Source: Carposina sasakii (taxonomy: Eukaryota; Arthropoda; Insecta; Lepidoptera; Carposinidae). From it: a stretch of DNA of 64,000 nt. This document shows positions 30,992 through 41,882 of the stretch, one piece after another (position 1 is the first letter of the stretch; each line of letters begins with the position of its first letter). Made by a program: the position numbers and the translations under genes. The notes under the pieces are model-generated. The model did no database searches, was not told the DNA's origin, and saw only the letters and a list, made by a program, of their open reading frames with translations. The DNA lies in NCBI GenBank assembly GCA_014607495.2, contig CP053170.1, positions 4,836,001 through 4,900,000 on the forward strand. The letters are read 5' to 3'.

Positions 30992-31472
30992 TACAGGGTG
31001 TTTGTGACAGCCAGGCAAATATTGAAACCATGACTTCAGACCATGATTGTGAGGCGGAAAACACTGTAATTTTTCGCATGAAAATTCCAAAATTTTCCGT
31101 CATTTTTTTCATATTATTTCTGGAAAAGAAAATTTTTGTTCGTTTAATTAGTTAATGACATAAAAATCAAATTTTAACCAAAAGATGATTTTCAAAAAAT
31201 AAAGTTTCCCTCAAAAACGTTCAAATAACTGATCAACCCTAATGGAGAGTCACAAGTGAACCAAAAACAGCAATGTATCATACAATAACCAATAAGCTCA
31301 TTTAATTAGTCACAGGATCGCCCGATACAATTGGCGTGGAGAGAAAAGATTAGGTACTGAAAAACAAATTAAAAAATACATTTCCTGCGAGTAATAACAC
31401 TGTCGTATAACTCAACACAGTGGTACTTGTTCATCATTTCAGTATTTGTCTGGCTGTCACCCACACCCTGTA
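30992..31472. mobile_element. MITE type II, complete, TA target
   Basis: The element 30994-31470 starts CAGGGTGTTTGTGACAGCC and ends TTTGTCTGGCTGTCACCC then ACACCCTG, an inverted repeat of about 35 bp with a small gap. TA flanks both sides. Partial copies lie at 1068-1144, 2468-2711, 16381-16415 and 17139-17215. The frame 30880-31155 is chance. Confidence 0.87.
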
Positions 31473-31479
31473 TACATAT

Positions 31480-31640
31480 AATAAAAAGAGAATCATCAAA
31501 ATCGGTTCATAAACGATGAAGTTATCCGCGGACAAACATTAAAAAAGCGGTCGAATCGAGAAACCTCCTCCTTTTTTTAAAAATTCGGTTAAAAACTGTA
31601 TCTAACTGATCGCGCTGCGTCCACTAGTGTTGAATGAATA
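31480..31640. repeat. Fragment of a Helitron-like or related repeat
   Basis: ATCAAAATCGGTTCATAAACG and CTGCGTCCACTAGTG are words shared with Lep1-like copies and with 32780-32870. Ends unclear. Confidence 0.4.
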
Positions 31641-32365
31641 TGTTTATTTATTTCTAGTCTATACCTTGTTATTTTAATTTAATTTAATTTTTGAATGGCC
31701 GAGAGAAACTGTAGTGTGAGTTTACGAGCGATATTATTCAACAATGTAGCTCAATCCAATTTCCCTGTAAGTTTATCAAACGTGTTGTGTCAACGTACAT
31801 GAAATGAACACGTATGTTTGACTACTTTAATCCCGACATAATCAAACAAGCAGCTGCCATGAACTACAGTGTAGGTGAGACACACTCTACTAGAATTTAG
31901 AGCATTGTTTCACTAGAATACCTTTGGCAACCGTGTCTCTTGGGCAACCAATCAAAATAGACATAATTTTTTTTAAACGAAAATCCGACTTCCTCCCAAA
32001 ACTCGAGCTTACTAAAGTAAAATTTTACTTAAGGGCTAATATATATTGCGTTAAGCGGTGTACGAAGTTTAGAAGGCATAATATTGTCAGATTTATTTGC
32101 CAGCAAATTATTAAATAGGCCACATGACAAAAGAGAGAAATGAGTAGGCTTCGAAACTTTACGTCTAACATTATAAGCAACATATAATTACACTCCTTCT
32201 TCCTGCCCTGTTCCCAATCATTTGGGGTCGGTGCAATATGTAGATACTTTTCTTTCATTCATCCCTATTATCCGTCATCTCGTTATTCTCATGTCTACCT
32301 CTTCCTCTTACTTCAGACACGGCTTAACGCAGCCTATAATTTCACCACTTAACACAATTATCTTC
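31641..32365. other. Stretch without recognised gene
   Basis: CCTTCTTCCTGCCCTGTTCC then ATTTGGGGTCGGTGCAATATG (32190-32240) resembles 44470-44540, so part is a dispersed repeat. No coding pattern. Confidence 0.35.
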
Positions 32366-32437
32366 ATCTTCATAAGTCTATTGCAGTCCACTACTGGACG
32401 TAGGTCTCCCTCTGCCATAGGGGGATTTTGTTACTAA
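32366..32437 (-). repeat. RTE-derived fragment
   Basis: CTTCATCTTCATAAGTCTAT then GCAGTCCACTACTGGACG is the reversed RTE 3' end. It is followed by TGCCATAGGGGGATTTTG from the 5'-derived part of the short copies. Confidence 0.6.
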
Positions 32438-32439
32438 AA

Positions 32440-32870
32440 AGTTCCACTATCTGTTTTTCGGCGGCTCCATCATCAGACCCTCGTTTCCTTTATATTATGT
32501 GTAACTAACCAAAATTCTCTATAAAAATCTAAAAACGGACTACTCGTGCCTTTTATATTTGAGGATATCCCTAGATTCCTTAGAGATTCCATCATCAGAT
32601 GTTATGTTTTATATGTAGGTTAAAACGCTCAGTAAAAGTATAAAAACAGTGCCTACAATATTTGAAGATTGCCCTCGATTTTTCCAAGATTCCATCATCA
32701 GATCCTGATGTGGTAAATATAGGACCAACTTGGAAGCATACCATGACCAAGCATACCAAACTATAAAAAAATATTGAAATCGGTTCATAAATGACGGAGT
32801 TCTGAGGTAACATACATAAAAAAACAGACGAATTGATAACCTCTCTTTTTTGAAGTCGGTTAAAAAAAGA
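32440..32870. repeat. Repeat with three diverged internal units
   Basis: The word TCCATCATCAGA recurs at about 32467, 32587 and 32692, giving units of roughly 105-120 bp. The block closes with ACGAATTGATAACCTC and TTTTTTGAAGTCGGTTAAA. The same end occurs at 243-300. Reverse frames of about 100 codons across it are chance. Confidence 0.5.
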
Positions 32871-32990
32871 CTGACTTTGTCCTCGGCCATATGTAGTCAT
32901 TTCGTAGGTTTAAATCCTAAAAACTTAAAGTAAAGTACTTGTTAAAATAAAGACACCAAACGTTATGCTAACTCGTTTGTAATGCGAACG

Positions 32991-33181
32991 GCCACCATAT
33001 TACCTAACTAGCAAAAGCAAAGCAATAGCGAAAATTGTACAAAAATCGCTGATTGCTTGTCAAATTCGTATTACGTAAAATTAATTTCAAAGGAACTTTG
33101 AAATTTCAAGGCGAATACTGTACAATTTTCTCTATCGCTTTGCTTCGGCTTTGCTATTGCTTTTACGTAATCAGGGGGCGG
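32991..33181 (+). mobile_element. GATTACGTAAAAGC fold-back MITE
   Basis: TATTACCTAACTAGCAAAAG at the left, CTTTTACGTAATCAGGGGGC at the right, and the interior TTTCAAAGGAACTTTG and TTCAAGGCGAATACTG match 21597-21783. Confidence 0.75.
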
Positions 33182-33182
33182 C

Positions 33183-33290
33183 TAAGGAGTGGAATGCACT
33201 TCCAGCCGATGTATTTCCCGAGCACTACAACATTGGTCTTTTAAAGCTAGAGTGAATAGGCACTTTCTAGGCAAACTTGTACCACCCTAG
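33183..33290 (+). pseudogene. C-terminal fragment of a LINE reverse-transcriptase ORF
   Basis: The frame reads KEWNALPADVFPEHYNIGLL and, after one frameshift near 33243, KARVNRHFLGKLVPP then stop. The WN-LP-F pattern followed by a short basic tail is typical of the last residues of jockey- or CR1-like LINE ORF2 proteins. About 36 residues remain and it is non-functional. It lies directly between a fold-back MITE and an inverted-repeat element. Confidence 0.65.
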
Positions 33291-33321
33291 GCCGCATCTT
33301 GGTCAAATGTTTGCCTAGCTA

Positions 33322-34071
33322 ATGAGGGATTTTCTGACAAGTTAAAATAACAGTCAAAAATAGATGGCGTGAGCGCATCACCTGCCCTAATCCCCCCCAC
33401 CTCACCTATCCCAGCTTGAAGGATAGTAATAGTTCCGTGAATAGACTATGCACTGATGACTAAAGCTGGCTACACACCCAGACTGTGTACAGCCAACAAT
33501 AAATAATCCGGTCGGTTTTCTAAAGACGGTATAGCATACAAGTAGGAGACATAGCAAGTAACAAGTTAGATTTACATGGGATTAATAGTATCAGATTATA
33601 ATCTTAATACGAGATGATATCTACTTAATATTTTTTTTAACAAACTTAAATTTATGAATGACTACTGTTGCCCGTGACTTTATATGCGTGAACTACAGAA
33701 TGTAGTCTATGGCCTTCTCCGTACTCCTGTATATACCTTTCATCCTATCCTATATTATTATATGCTACAGATACTTATAACTATTAACCCTCGTGTAGTA
33801 GAGAATAGATTTTACCTTTAATTTAGCAGAGATGCAAGCAATGCTAAGGTAGGTATCTGCTATATCTTTGTTTTTCCTAGCGTACCGATCTTTAGTCGGA
33901 CGTGTACAGCACACTATAGTCTGCTTCGTCTATCTATAGTGCTTAGGAACTATTGATGTCTTTGGTTGAGGGGTGAGGTGGGGGGGATTAGGGTAGGTGA
34001 TGCGCTCTCGCCATCTATCCAGGTGATTTATACTAAAAAATACTTTTAATAGTTGTCAGAAAATCCCTCAT
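33322..34071. mobile_element. Long inverted-repeat DNA element, about 750 bp
   Basis: The left end ATGAGGGATTTTCTGACAA and the right end TTGTCAGAAAATCCCTCAT are perfect inverses. A second matching block follows in each arm: ATAGATGGCG, GCGCATCACCT, and CTAATCCCCCCCACCTCACC on the left, with its inverse on the right. Similarity continues weakly further in. The centre (33670-33760) holds a decayed Lep1-like piece. No target duplication is clear and no transposase is seen, so the superfamily is undetermined. Confidence 0.7.
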
Positions 34072-34204
34072 CGTAAAAAAAAATCTAATTAGCGGCCATG
34101 GATCAAGAACAACAACACCAACAAGGATCAGAGAAAGGAAAGAAAATTAAGATTTTTGTTAAACTGTCAAACATTGCTGAACTACACACGATTATATTTC
34201 TAAA

Positions 34205-34505
34205 CTAGTGGACGCCCGCGACTCTTTCCGCATGGACTGCAGAAATGTCGAAATTATCCGAGACAAAAACATTTTCCCGGGATAAAAAGTAGCCTATATG
34301 TTAAGTGGGACCTGTCACAATATATTATTGAAAACTGAATCGAAATCGGTTCAGCCGTTTCTAAAATTAGCGTGCACAAACGCACAGACAAACAGACAAA
34401 AATTCCGAAAATCATTCTTTTGCGTTGATAAAGGTCTCCTATAATATTTTTTCTCATATATCTTCCATGTACAGATAGCGATCCGTTACATTTTTATTAT
34501 ATGTA
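34205..34505 (-). mobile_element. Lep1-like Helitron, longer variant
   Basis: Begins with CTAGTGGACGCCCGCGAC on the plus strand (the 3' end of the element) and contains ATCGAAATCGGTTCAGCCG and GATAGCGATCCGTTACATT. It matches 52729-53040 along its length. No coding frame. The start is approximate. Confidence 0.7.
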
Positions 34506-34571
34506 TAGATAGATAGAAGAATCATGAAGATTATCCCATATTTATCATAGCTAAGAAAGATGTAAAATATC

Positions 34572-34690
34572 AGTAACAAGTTGTAAGCTCGTCGCCTGAG
34601 AACGCCGTTAAGTTCCTGAGTCGACTTTCACGACATGCACGGAAGGAGATGCAGCTTATGTATTCTAGTGAAGTCCCGCATCAGTACAGG
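34572..34690 (-). repeat. Copy of the CATCAGCTGCATCTCC repeat family
   Basis: Reverse orientation: AGCTCGTCGCCTGAGAACG, GGAAGGAGATGCAGC and TATTCTAGTGAAGTCCCGC. Same family as 13350-13595. Confidence 0.6.
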
Positions 34691-35384
34691 ACACCTCTTA
34701 TACTATTCGTATAGGTAGATAAATTGTACGAAAGGGAAATTCCATTTTAGTACCAGAGTTTCAAACAGGAGACAAATTAGATTTGTATGAAACTGGCAAC
34801 AAATATAGTGCTTGTTATAAGACATTATTTTAAACTGGGACTTAAATTTTCGGTTTCGTAGTTAAGATTGCTAATATCTATGTAACTTTAGAGACTGGTG
34901 TTTGTAGAGTATTAAAAGTCTTGACTGCTGATTTCGGAATGAATTTATTTGAAATTTCGCTTATATTTAAACGTAGGCTAGGTACTTATGAACTATGGTG
35001 GTGTAAGAAGTAATAAATTAAATTGACCAATCACAAACGATCGCAACGATAGGTACGAAGGAGATGGTTGATAGTGTTATCTTGCTCGTACGTGTATATA
35101 GCTGCCGACGCACAGTTCTCACATGCGCGGAGTAGCTACATAACTAAAGTTAGTGAAATAAGTACCTTTAAAACCTACTATGTAAGGGGTCTCAACAAAC
35201 TACCAAATATTCTGGCTTTTTAAAGTTAAAAACGAATAGGTACTTTATTGTAGGTACATATTTACTTTTGTTTAGATATAGTAGAAGCATGTTCGGTGAT
35301 TTTTTTAAAAAACTTCAATTTAATTCGTTGGCGCCCCTCAGCAGGTTTGCTTGCTAATCTCAGCGCCATCTACCGGTAGGGTGA
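34691..35384. other. Stretch without recognised gene
   Basis: No coding pattern or repeat recognised. Confidence 0.35.
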
Positions 35385-35530
35385 TTACGTGATCTTGTAA
35401 AAGCAAATAAAACCAAACCATTAGCTATTGCTAAAATTGTACAGTATTAGTGTGGCAACAGCAGGTACTTTGTTAATGAAAAATTTTGCTGTCACGTAAT
35501 AGGTCGGTACGAATTTAATAAGTAATTAGG
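35385..35530. repeat. Decayed GATTACGTAAAAGC-type repeat
   Basis: GGGTGATTACGTGATC, TTGTAAAAGCAAATAAAAC and AAAATTGTACAGTATTAG recall the fold-back family, but the arms are badly diverged. Confidence 0.4.
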
Positions 35531-35619
35531 GAAATTCTGCTATTTTTGCTTTTACATTGCTTTTTTATACCTTTAGTTATATGCAGTCAAAAACAGACAG
35601 CCATACTGAACTTTTTATA

Positions 35620-35994
35620 TACAGGATGATTTTTGGTCGTCAACGTTCCCGAAAACTACGGAATCTCCTCATCATCACGATCATTTTTCTCCATGGAAGC
35701 ATACCTGGGAAGTGTCTGGTTTCCAAAATATTATGGTCCAAAGTTGAGTAAATAGACTGCGTTTTTCTGCATAAATGCACATAGACACGCGTAGCAGGAT
35801 TTTTTCACGAAAAATAATTAATATCTGTCTATAAAAAAACTAACATAAACACTAGACACTATAAATTTAGCACCATCAAGGAATTTAAATTAAAAAAAAA
35901 AAAATCCAAGCATTTTTTTTGGCATAAACTTACTTTATTTCATGTATAGAATACGTACCCTTCGTTAAAGGTGGCCACAAAAAAACATTCTGTA
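35620..35994 (+). mobile_element. MITE type IV, complete, TA target
   Basis: The element 35622-35992 starts CAGGATGATTTTTGGTCG and ends CCACAAAAAAACATTCTG, with TA on both sides. It is very similar to 37668-38044 in reverse, only 1.7 kb away, so the two could fold together in a long transcript. The 64-codon frame at 35557-35751 is chance. Confidence 0.87.
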
Positions 35995-35999
35995 TAAGG

Positions 36000-36879
36000 A
36001 AGCAATCTATTTGTATGTAGATATAATAATAAGTTAGTGAATAAATAAATTCATCCATCTTTCCTCAGAATACATTGTAGCTGATTCTCATCGTAACTCC
36101 ACGACCGCAACCCAGCACAAACAAAGGTCCTGCTTCATTTCAGTTTTAAAATAGCGATAAAACTTTACAAAGTCCACCGCAAAATATCATTTAGGGTAGG
36201 TTTCCCCTGTTACTGTACACTCCATTTGTGTTCTTGACGTAAATAAAGACCATCTCGTGCTAAGTACGAGCTATCGGTGTTCTGTTTTGCACTATTGTTT
36301 TATTCTATTTTAGGGCTCTTCTTTTTTTAATTCTTTTTTTTTCAAGTACATGCTGCAATTATGTTTATTGTCAATTTTAATCTCATGTCCGATAAACACA
36401 CGTAGAGAAAAAGCTACTAAATTACCTACAGACTAAGTCCTAAAAGTTCCAGGTAAATAATATATAGGTATAACTCTGAAAGCGATCTGTCGAGTTTGTT
36501 TTGCAGTCAATATTGGACGAACAAAATTAAATACTATTTCTGTACATAATATTAAAATTATTACCAATAAGCAAAGGTAGAGGTAATGACAAACAAATAT
36601 TGGCTGGACTCCCTTCTTGTTTTACGATTCAATTCGAATGTAAGATAGCCATAGATTGAAATTATAAACTTAAGTGATCAGTAACCGGTCATCTCACCCG
36701 AGAGAAGAAAATATTATGAATAATATGGACAAACTTAGTGTACAACGTGAGTATAATAGTAGGTAAAAGTTATAAGCGAGGGTCTAATTGCTTGTAAGAC
36801 CGCTAAAGATGCCTGTGTGGAATCTTTTATTTTTTATGACACATATTTTATATTTTTTTCTGTGTTTCACTAGATTCCT
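36000..36879. other. Stretch without recognised gene
   Basis: Apparently unique sequence. No coding pattern recognised. Confidence 0.35.
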
Positions 36880-36945
36880 GTGGTGATGCGGACTTCACTA
36901 GAATACATCGGCTGCATCTCCTTCTGTGCTATGCTAACTGTGTGC
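36880..36945 (+). repeat. Fragment of the CATCAGCTGCATCTCC repeat family
   Basis: TGATGCGGACTTCACTAG and CATCGGCTGCATCTCCTTC match 13350-13595. Confidence 0.55.
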
Positions 36946-37153
36946 TAAACATATCCACAATTTATATTTTTATTATATTTATACAATGAAATTAAATTTA
37001 GCAATTTTTATATTTACCATTCTGTCTTTTAGACCTTTATGTCTAAAGTTTTAAAACTAGATCAAACCGTCCAACACTTCATCAAAGAAAATGAAACGCC
37101 AGGTCCAAACTCAGTGGCCTTGTATAACAAATTGCATCTGTCATGGCCGCCCC

Positions 37154-37167
37154 TTTTGGCGGGAAAA
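37154..37167 (+). promoter_or_regulatory. E2F-like site
   Basis: TTTTGGCGGGAAAA agrees well with the E2F consensus (TTT-GGCGGGAAA). It lies in a locally less A+T-rich, apparently unique stretch (37070-37250), about 85 bp before a splice-donor-like AAGGTGAGTT at 37249-37258. This could be the promoter and non-coding first exon of a host gene. It is only a motif match. Confidence 0.35.
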
Positions 37168-37258
37168 CGTATCTCATAATAAAATATTGCACCGGAAATA
37201 ATAAGATAGCGCGAATAGAATTCCTGGAGGCAGCGATAATCGACGGAAGGTGAGTTAT

Positions 37259-37665
37259 ATTATAATAGACTTGTTTATCGGTGTGAGTTGAGTTATGGAG
37301 TTGACTTATTGAAATAGTTTATTTATTTTGTGACTGATTCATTAAATCGTATTCATCAAATTTACTTGTGTAGGGAGGGGAGAAGCTGGTTTTTCAATAA
37401 ACAGTACCAATAGTTAAAAATTGGGAAAAAATTGAGGTAATTTTGTTAACGTTTATATAAGACCGACTAAGGATGAAAAACTCTTCTCATCATCGCCATC
37501 ACCACCACCATCATCATCTCTAATCAAAAATTGATAACCTCATTTATTTAAAGAAAAAAAAACCGAATGCCGAAATGTTGACCCAGAGTCACTCTTACAA
37601 CTAAAACGAATCTAATAACACCTCTCAAGCTCACATGCGACCACCCAACGAAATATACATACATA
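37259..37665. other. Stretch without recognised gene
   Basis: Contains an imperfect CAT/CAC microsatellite at about 37486-37520. Nothing else recognised. Confidence 0.35.
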
Positions 37666-38046
37666 TACAGAGTGTTTTTTTGGGCCACCTTTAACGAAGG
37701 GTACGTACTCTATACATGAAATAAAGTAAGTTTATGCAAAAAAAATGCTGGGAAAAAAACATTTTTTTTTTAAATTTTAAATTCCTTGATCGTGCGAAAT
37801 TTATAGTGTCTAGTGTTTATGTTAGTTTTTTTTATAGACAGATATTAATTATTTTTCGTGAAAAAATCCTGCTACGCGCGTCTATGTGCATTTATGCAGA
37901 AAAACGCAGTCTATTTACTCAACTTTGGACCCTAATATTTTGGAAACCAGACACTTCCCAGGTATGCTTCCATGGAGAAAAATGATCGTGATGATGAGGA
38001 GATTCCGTAGTTTTCGGGAACGTTGACGACCAAAAATCATCCTGTA
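37666..38046 (-). mobile_element. MITE type IV, complete, reverse orientation
   Basis: The element 37668-38044 starts CAGAGTGTTTTTTTGGGCC and ends CCAAAAATCATCCTG, flanked by TA. It is the reverse complement of 35622-35992 with few differences. The 83-codon frame inside (37734-37985) is not conserved as a gene in sister copies. Confidence 0.87.
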
Positions 38047-39817
38047 TATATACACTTGAAAAACATAATCCTTCTTACGCAGTCAGGTAAAAAAACAAAA
38101 TCATTACATTTTCCAGACTAAAAAATACAAAGATGATTGTTTCGTTATGAAAAATGTATAAAAAATTACTTTTTGAATTGAGCAAGCATTTCATTCGTTT
38201 AATAAACATTGAACATGTATTTTACTATTAACAAGAGCCAATGAAGAACAAATAGATGGATGGTACATTGCACAGTGGACTAATTAACTCATTTGCATGT
38301 CCAATGTGTATTCTACGGACAATGACCTTTAATATTGTCAGCTGGAAATTCGAAGTCGAACTAAAATGGGGTAATGAGTGATTAGGTCTTTATTGAAGAC
38401 CAAGCTGAAATTTAACATTTGAATGTGCATCGAATTTGCATTTGAGCTAACAATATCAGATCCTTCTATAAACATTATTAGAAGCCACGAAAATATTATA
38501 ACTTCTATGTATTAAAGTACATTCTATACTATAGTAAAGGAAGTCAGTGACCTACATTCAATACAGGACTTGTCAGTGCAGAAAATGATGATGATGATTA
38601 TAAAATATAAAACAATTAATTATTAAATTATTAATGTTTGAATAGTATCCTGGACACAAAAAAAAATTGGCTTCTACTTTTTTAGAGCTAGCCCGGTTGA
38701 AAATTACTTAAATGGTTTTAAAATGATGATACATCCGTATTTTTTTTGCACGACTTGGCTAGGTGATTATTGTGAAAACGAAAAGGATATCTAGAATTCT
38801 CTTTCATTCTTGGATTTGCTACCTAGTAGGTTACATGGTTAAAAATGATAAAATAATTAACTAAAATGAGAACATTCGCTATGCGGGCTAATGCAATGGT
38901 CGACTTAATTTTAATACCTTACTCGTAGTACTGTTGGTACCTAATCCTTTTGTGGGCTTTTGAATTCAAATTTCCGGAATTTAAATAGGTGCTGAGTTTA
39001 ATTTAACAGCTAGTTTGGAATTAAAGCTAAAACAGACCGTAAGAATAATCCATATTAAACGAGCCTAAACCATGTTCAATTGTGTGACCACAGAGTGTAG
39101 AGATAAAATCAGTGGCTTAGCAAAAAGCAACCCCGACGAGCGACGATTAGAACTAATTTATTTGACATAGCCTCTTGGGTAAAAACCCCCTTCCAAAAAT
39201 TTGAATTAAAAAAAACTTAATTTATTTTTGTCCGATATTTAATACAATTGCGATTGTATAGGTAGATGAAAAATATAAATAAGTAGTCTTCCATAACTTC
39301 ATATACACAGTGCAGTGGTATGCTCTTTAGAAAGTGTAGGTGGGACTAAAAAAGGATTTCCCAAAATTCTCACGAGGACACGAGGAATTGGTTCACGAGA
39401 TTGTGGGCTGCTGCTACTCATAGTTGTATATTACCTAAAAAGAACTCCTTTTGAAAAGTGATCTAGCTGAGTTACTGGTTTTATTCCTCCACTGTGGTGC
39501 AACTTCATGATTGATTCAAACAATTACTTAGATACGACAGATAAATCAACGCTTGCCCCTCTTTATCCATTTATTTGTCACTGTAACGTCTTTTTTTATC
39601 ATTGTTCTTAATTTCTAAATATTAAACAACACAAGATGAGGTGCTGATAGGTTCCATCACCTACTTATAGTACGTTGTCATGACGCATATTTATTTACTT
39701 ATTTTTAAGGACATTGCACAGAAAATATTTATATAGTTACTTACTAATATGTATAAGTAAGCTAATGATTGATACTAAATCCACATATAGTTTTCAATCT
39801 CTAGCATAAATCAATTA
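38047..39817. other. 1.8-kb stretch without recognised element
   Basis: A+T-rich with no coding pattern, no long inverted repeat and no known repeat end. A short GATGATGATGATTA run at about 38586. Confidence 0.35.
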
Positions 39818-39818
39818 G

Positions 39819-40119
39819 TACCGGTATTATGAATTTGGTGATAGCGAGATGTCTCACTTTTAAACGTCAAATCCACAGAGCTAAGTAATAACTAGACAAG
39901 GCAAGTGTTTCTACTTGGTGTGTAAAAAGGCATTGCAAACCACTTATATCAGCACTAATTCCTTCAGTCCTGGCTCGAGAACGAGTGTCTATTCTAATTC
40001 TTAAGTCTTTTTTTTGCATGCAAAGTACATCCACTTAGTTTATCTACTTATTAATAGCTCTGTGAATTTGACGTTTAAAAGTGAAACATCTCGCTCTCAC
40101 CAAATTCATCATACGGGTG
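39819..40119. mobile_element. Inverted-repeat MITE, about 300 bp
   Basis: The left arm contains ATGAATTTGGTGATAGCGAG, CACTTTTAAACGTCAAATCC and AGAGCTAAGTAATAACTAG. The right arm is its inverse (GAATTTGACGTTTAAAAG, CTCGCTCTCACCAAATTC). Arms are roughly 75 bp around a 150-bp core. Target duplication not resolved. Confidence 0.75.
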
Positions 40120-40544
40120 CAGATTAGAATATAATTATAATAAGAGGTGTTTCATGTTACATTTTAGATAGGGTAATCTAACAAGCGCGCTCTTAACTGT
40201 CTAAATTGTTTAGGCTGATCTAAATAACTTTGGTATTCTACGTGCAACTGTCAAAATACAGTGCGAAGTAGATTAGTAACTTTAAATTGGTGCCCAAACT
40301 TGGTCTTTGACTATCATTAGAGGTCCGCGCTTGAGGTTTGCCAGCGAGCTATAAAGCTGTAGATTTGTCTAAGGTGTCAAATTAACAGGCCGATATAATC
40401 TCATAAATCCCACCTTTGCTTGTTTTATGCTAGTGAAGTTACTCTACTTAATGTAGGTAGGTATTTCATGCTAGGAAGGTGCTAGAATTTGGTTTTTCTT
40501 CGCTACTGTAGTTGCCTGTGATTGCGATTTAAAGGTCAGAGGAT
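40120..40544. other. Stretch without recognised gene
   Basis: No feature recognised. Confidence 0.35.
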
Positions 40545-40730
40545 GGACGATTGCGATTACATAATTTGTAAAAGCACAGTGTTAGCAATGCGTTAACGAA
40601 AATTGTAAGTGTGTGAATGCACGAAGCATCCTACCATGCCGTACATCGCCCCGCGCACTCAACACTCACAATTTTGGCTGTATCAATGCTATCGCTTTGC
40701 TTCGTGACGTAAATCTACCTCACGGGCGTC
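40545..40730. repeat. Decayed GATTACGTAAAAGC-type fold-back
   Basis: GCGATTACATAATTTGTAAAAG at the left, CGAAAATTGTAAGTGTG and CACTCACAATTTTGGC in the middle, and CTATCGCTTTGCTTCGTGAC at the right keep the layout of the family with many changes. Confidence 0.5.
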
Positions 40731-40756
40731 ATAATATCTCAACGTCAATCGAACCC

Positions 40757-40987
40757 ATAGACCGACTTCTTCTTCTTCTTCAGCCTATTGCAGTCTACTG
40801 CTGGACGTAGGCCTCCCCCAGGACACGCCACAAGGCTACTGCCATAGGGGGGTTTTTCCCATAGTCACCACGCTGGGCAGATGGGTTGGTGACCGCAGTG
40901 TGATTTTCGGACTATGTTGTCCGCACGGGAGGCGCTGCTGCTCTATAAACTCTACTCTGCTGGCACCACGCGTATTATAGACCAACT
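40757..40987 (-). mobile_element. Short non-autonomous RTE derivative with GAA-type tail
   Basis: The element 40768-40976 is flanked by an imperfect 11-bp duplication, ATAGACCGACT and ATAGACCAACT. The minus-strand order is GCGTGGTGCCAGCAGAGTAG, then CCATCTGCCCAGCGTGGTG, then GGAGGCCTACGTCCAGCAG. The 3' tail is GAAGAAGAAGAA (TTCTTCTTCTTC on the plus strand) where the other copies have GAT repeats. Confidence 0.8.
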
Positions 40988-41882
40988 ATATCATATTATT
41001 TACTAGACTGAGTCTGTATGTATTTCGCATAGAAATCTCTTCTTATCCTTATTTCGACGATTCGAGATCGTTCAAGTGCAAAATTATGCTAAAAACCTTG
41101 AAATTTCATACAAGCATTTGATTTATATGGTCTAGTATGTGGATATGACGTTTAGATGTGATATGTCACTCTCACCCATGTCACGCTACGACAGACGATA
41201 AAAGTAAGGCTCCTATAGGGACAAGTGGGAAAGGGGATGAGAGCCCTTAAGGGTTAACCAGTCACTCACATTAATAAATAATTAAAGTAGAGCTGAAAAA
41301 AGGCTGTAACCATTGTGTATTCTGAACAAGCCGTCAAGAACTTAAGGTACGGAAAAGATCTATTAATAAAAAAAGTCTGTATGTATTTGTTGAAAAAAAC
41401 CGCGAACTAAATAAAATAAACATCAAAATTAAATATGAAAGCGGGTTCTCATTATGCCAACCTTTAAGCTCAACATTGCAGAAAAAACATTGCATTTTAC
41501 TACCTGAATGAACAGTAAACATAGTGTAAGAAAGGAAATATATTAAACGTCTTTATCACCTTGTACTGGGTACCTTAACCTATGCATGTGCAACTATTTA
41601 TACACATAACTTATCAAGTTTAAGGGAGTTTTTAAGGGCTGTGAATGCACCGTATGAAAATTGTGAATAAGTGGGTATTTTTTAAATTATATAGGCAAAA
41701 TTACCTACATTCAACGCTGTCCCTGATGCCAGAACAGAAGCATGGCATGAGCATGGTCGCAGATAATATCTAAACAGTCGATATCAAATATGATAACGTA
41801 TTATCCTACTAGTTTAAAAAGTCATAGATTACAAAATACGAATGTTTAGATTCGGCCGCGTGTCAGTCCTTGGCAGATTTTC
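40988..41882. other. Stretch without recognised gene
   Basis: No feature recognised. A 62-codon reverse frame at 41334-41522 has no motif. Confidence 0.35.

Noticed and set aside
37734..37985. 83-codon frame
   Set aside because: It lies wholly inside a type IV MITE. Sister copies have stops at corresponding positions.
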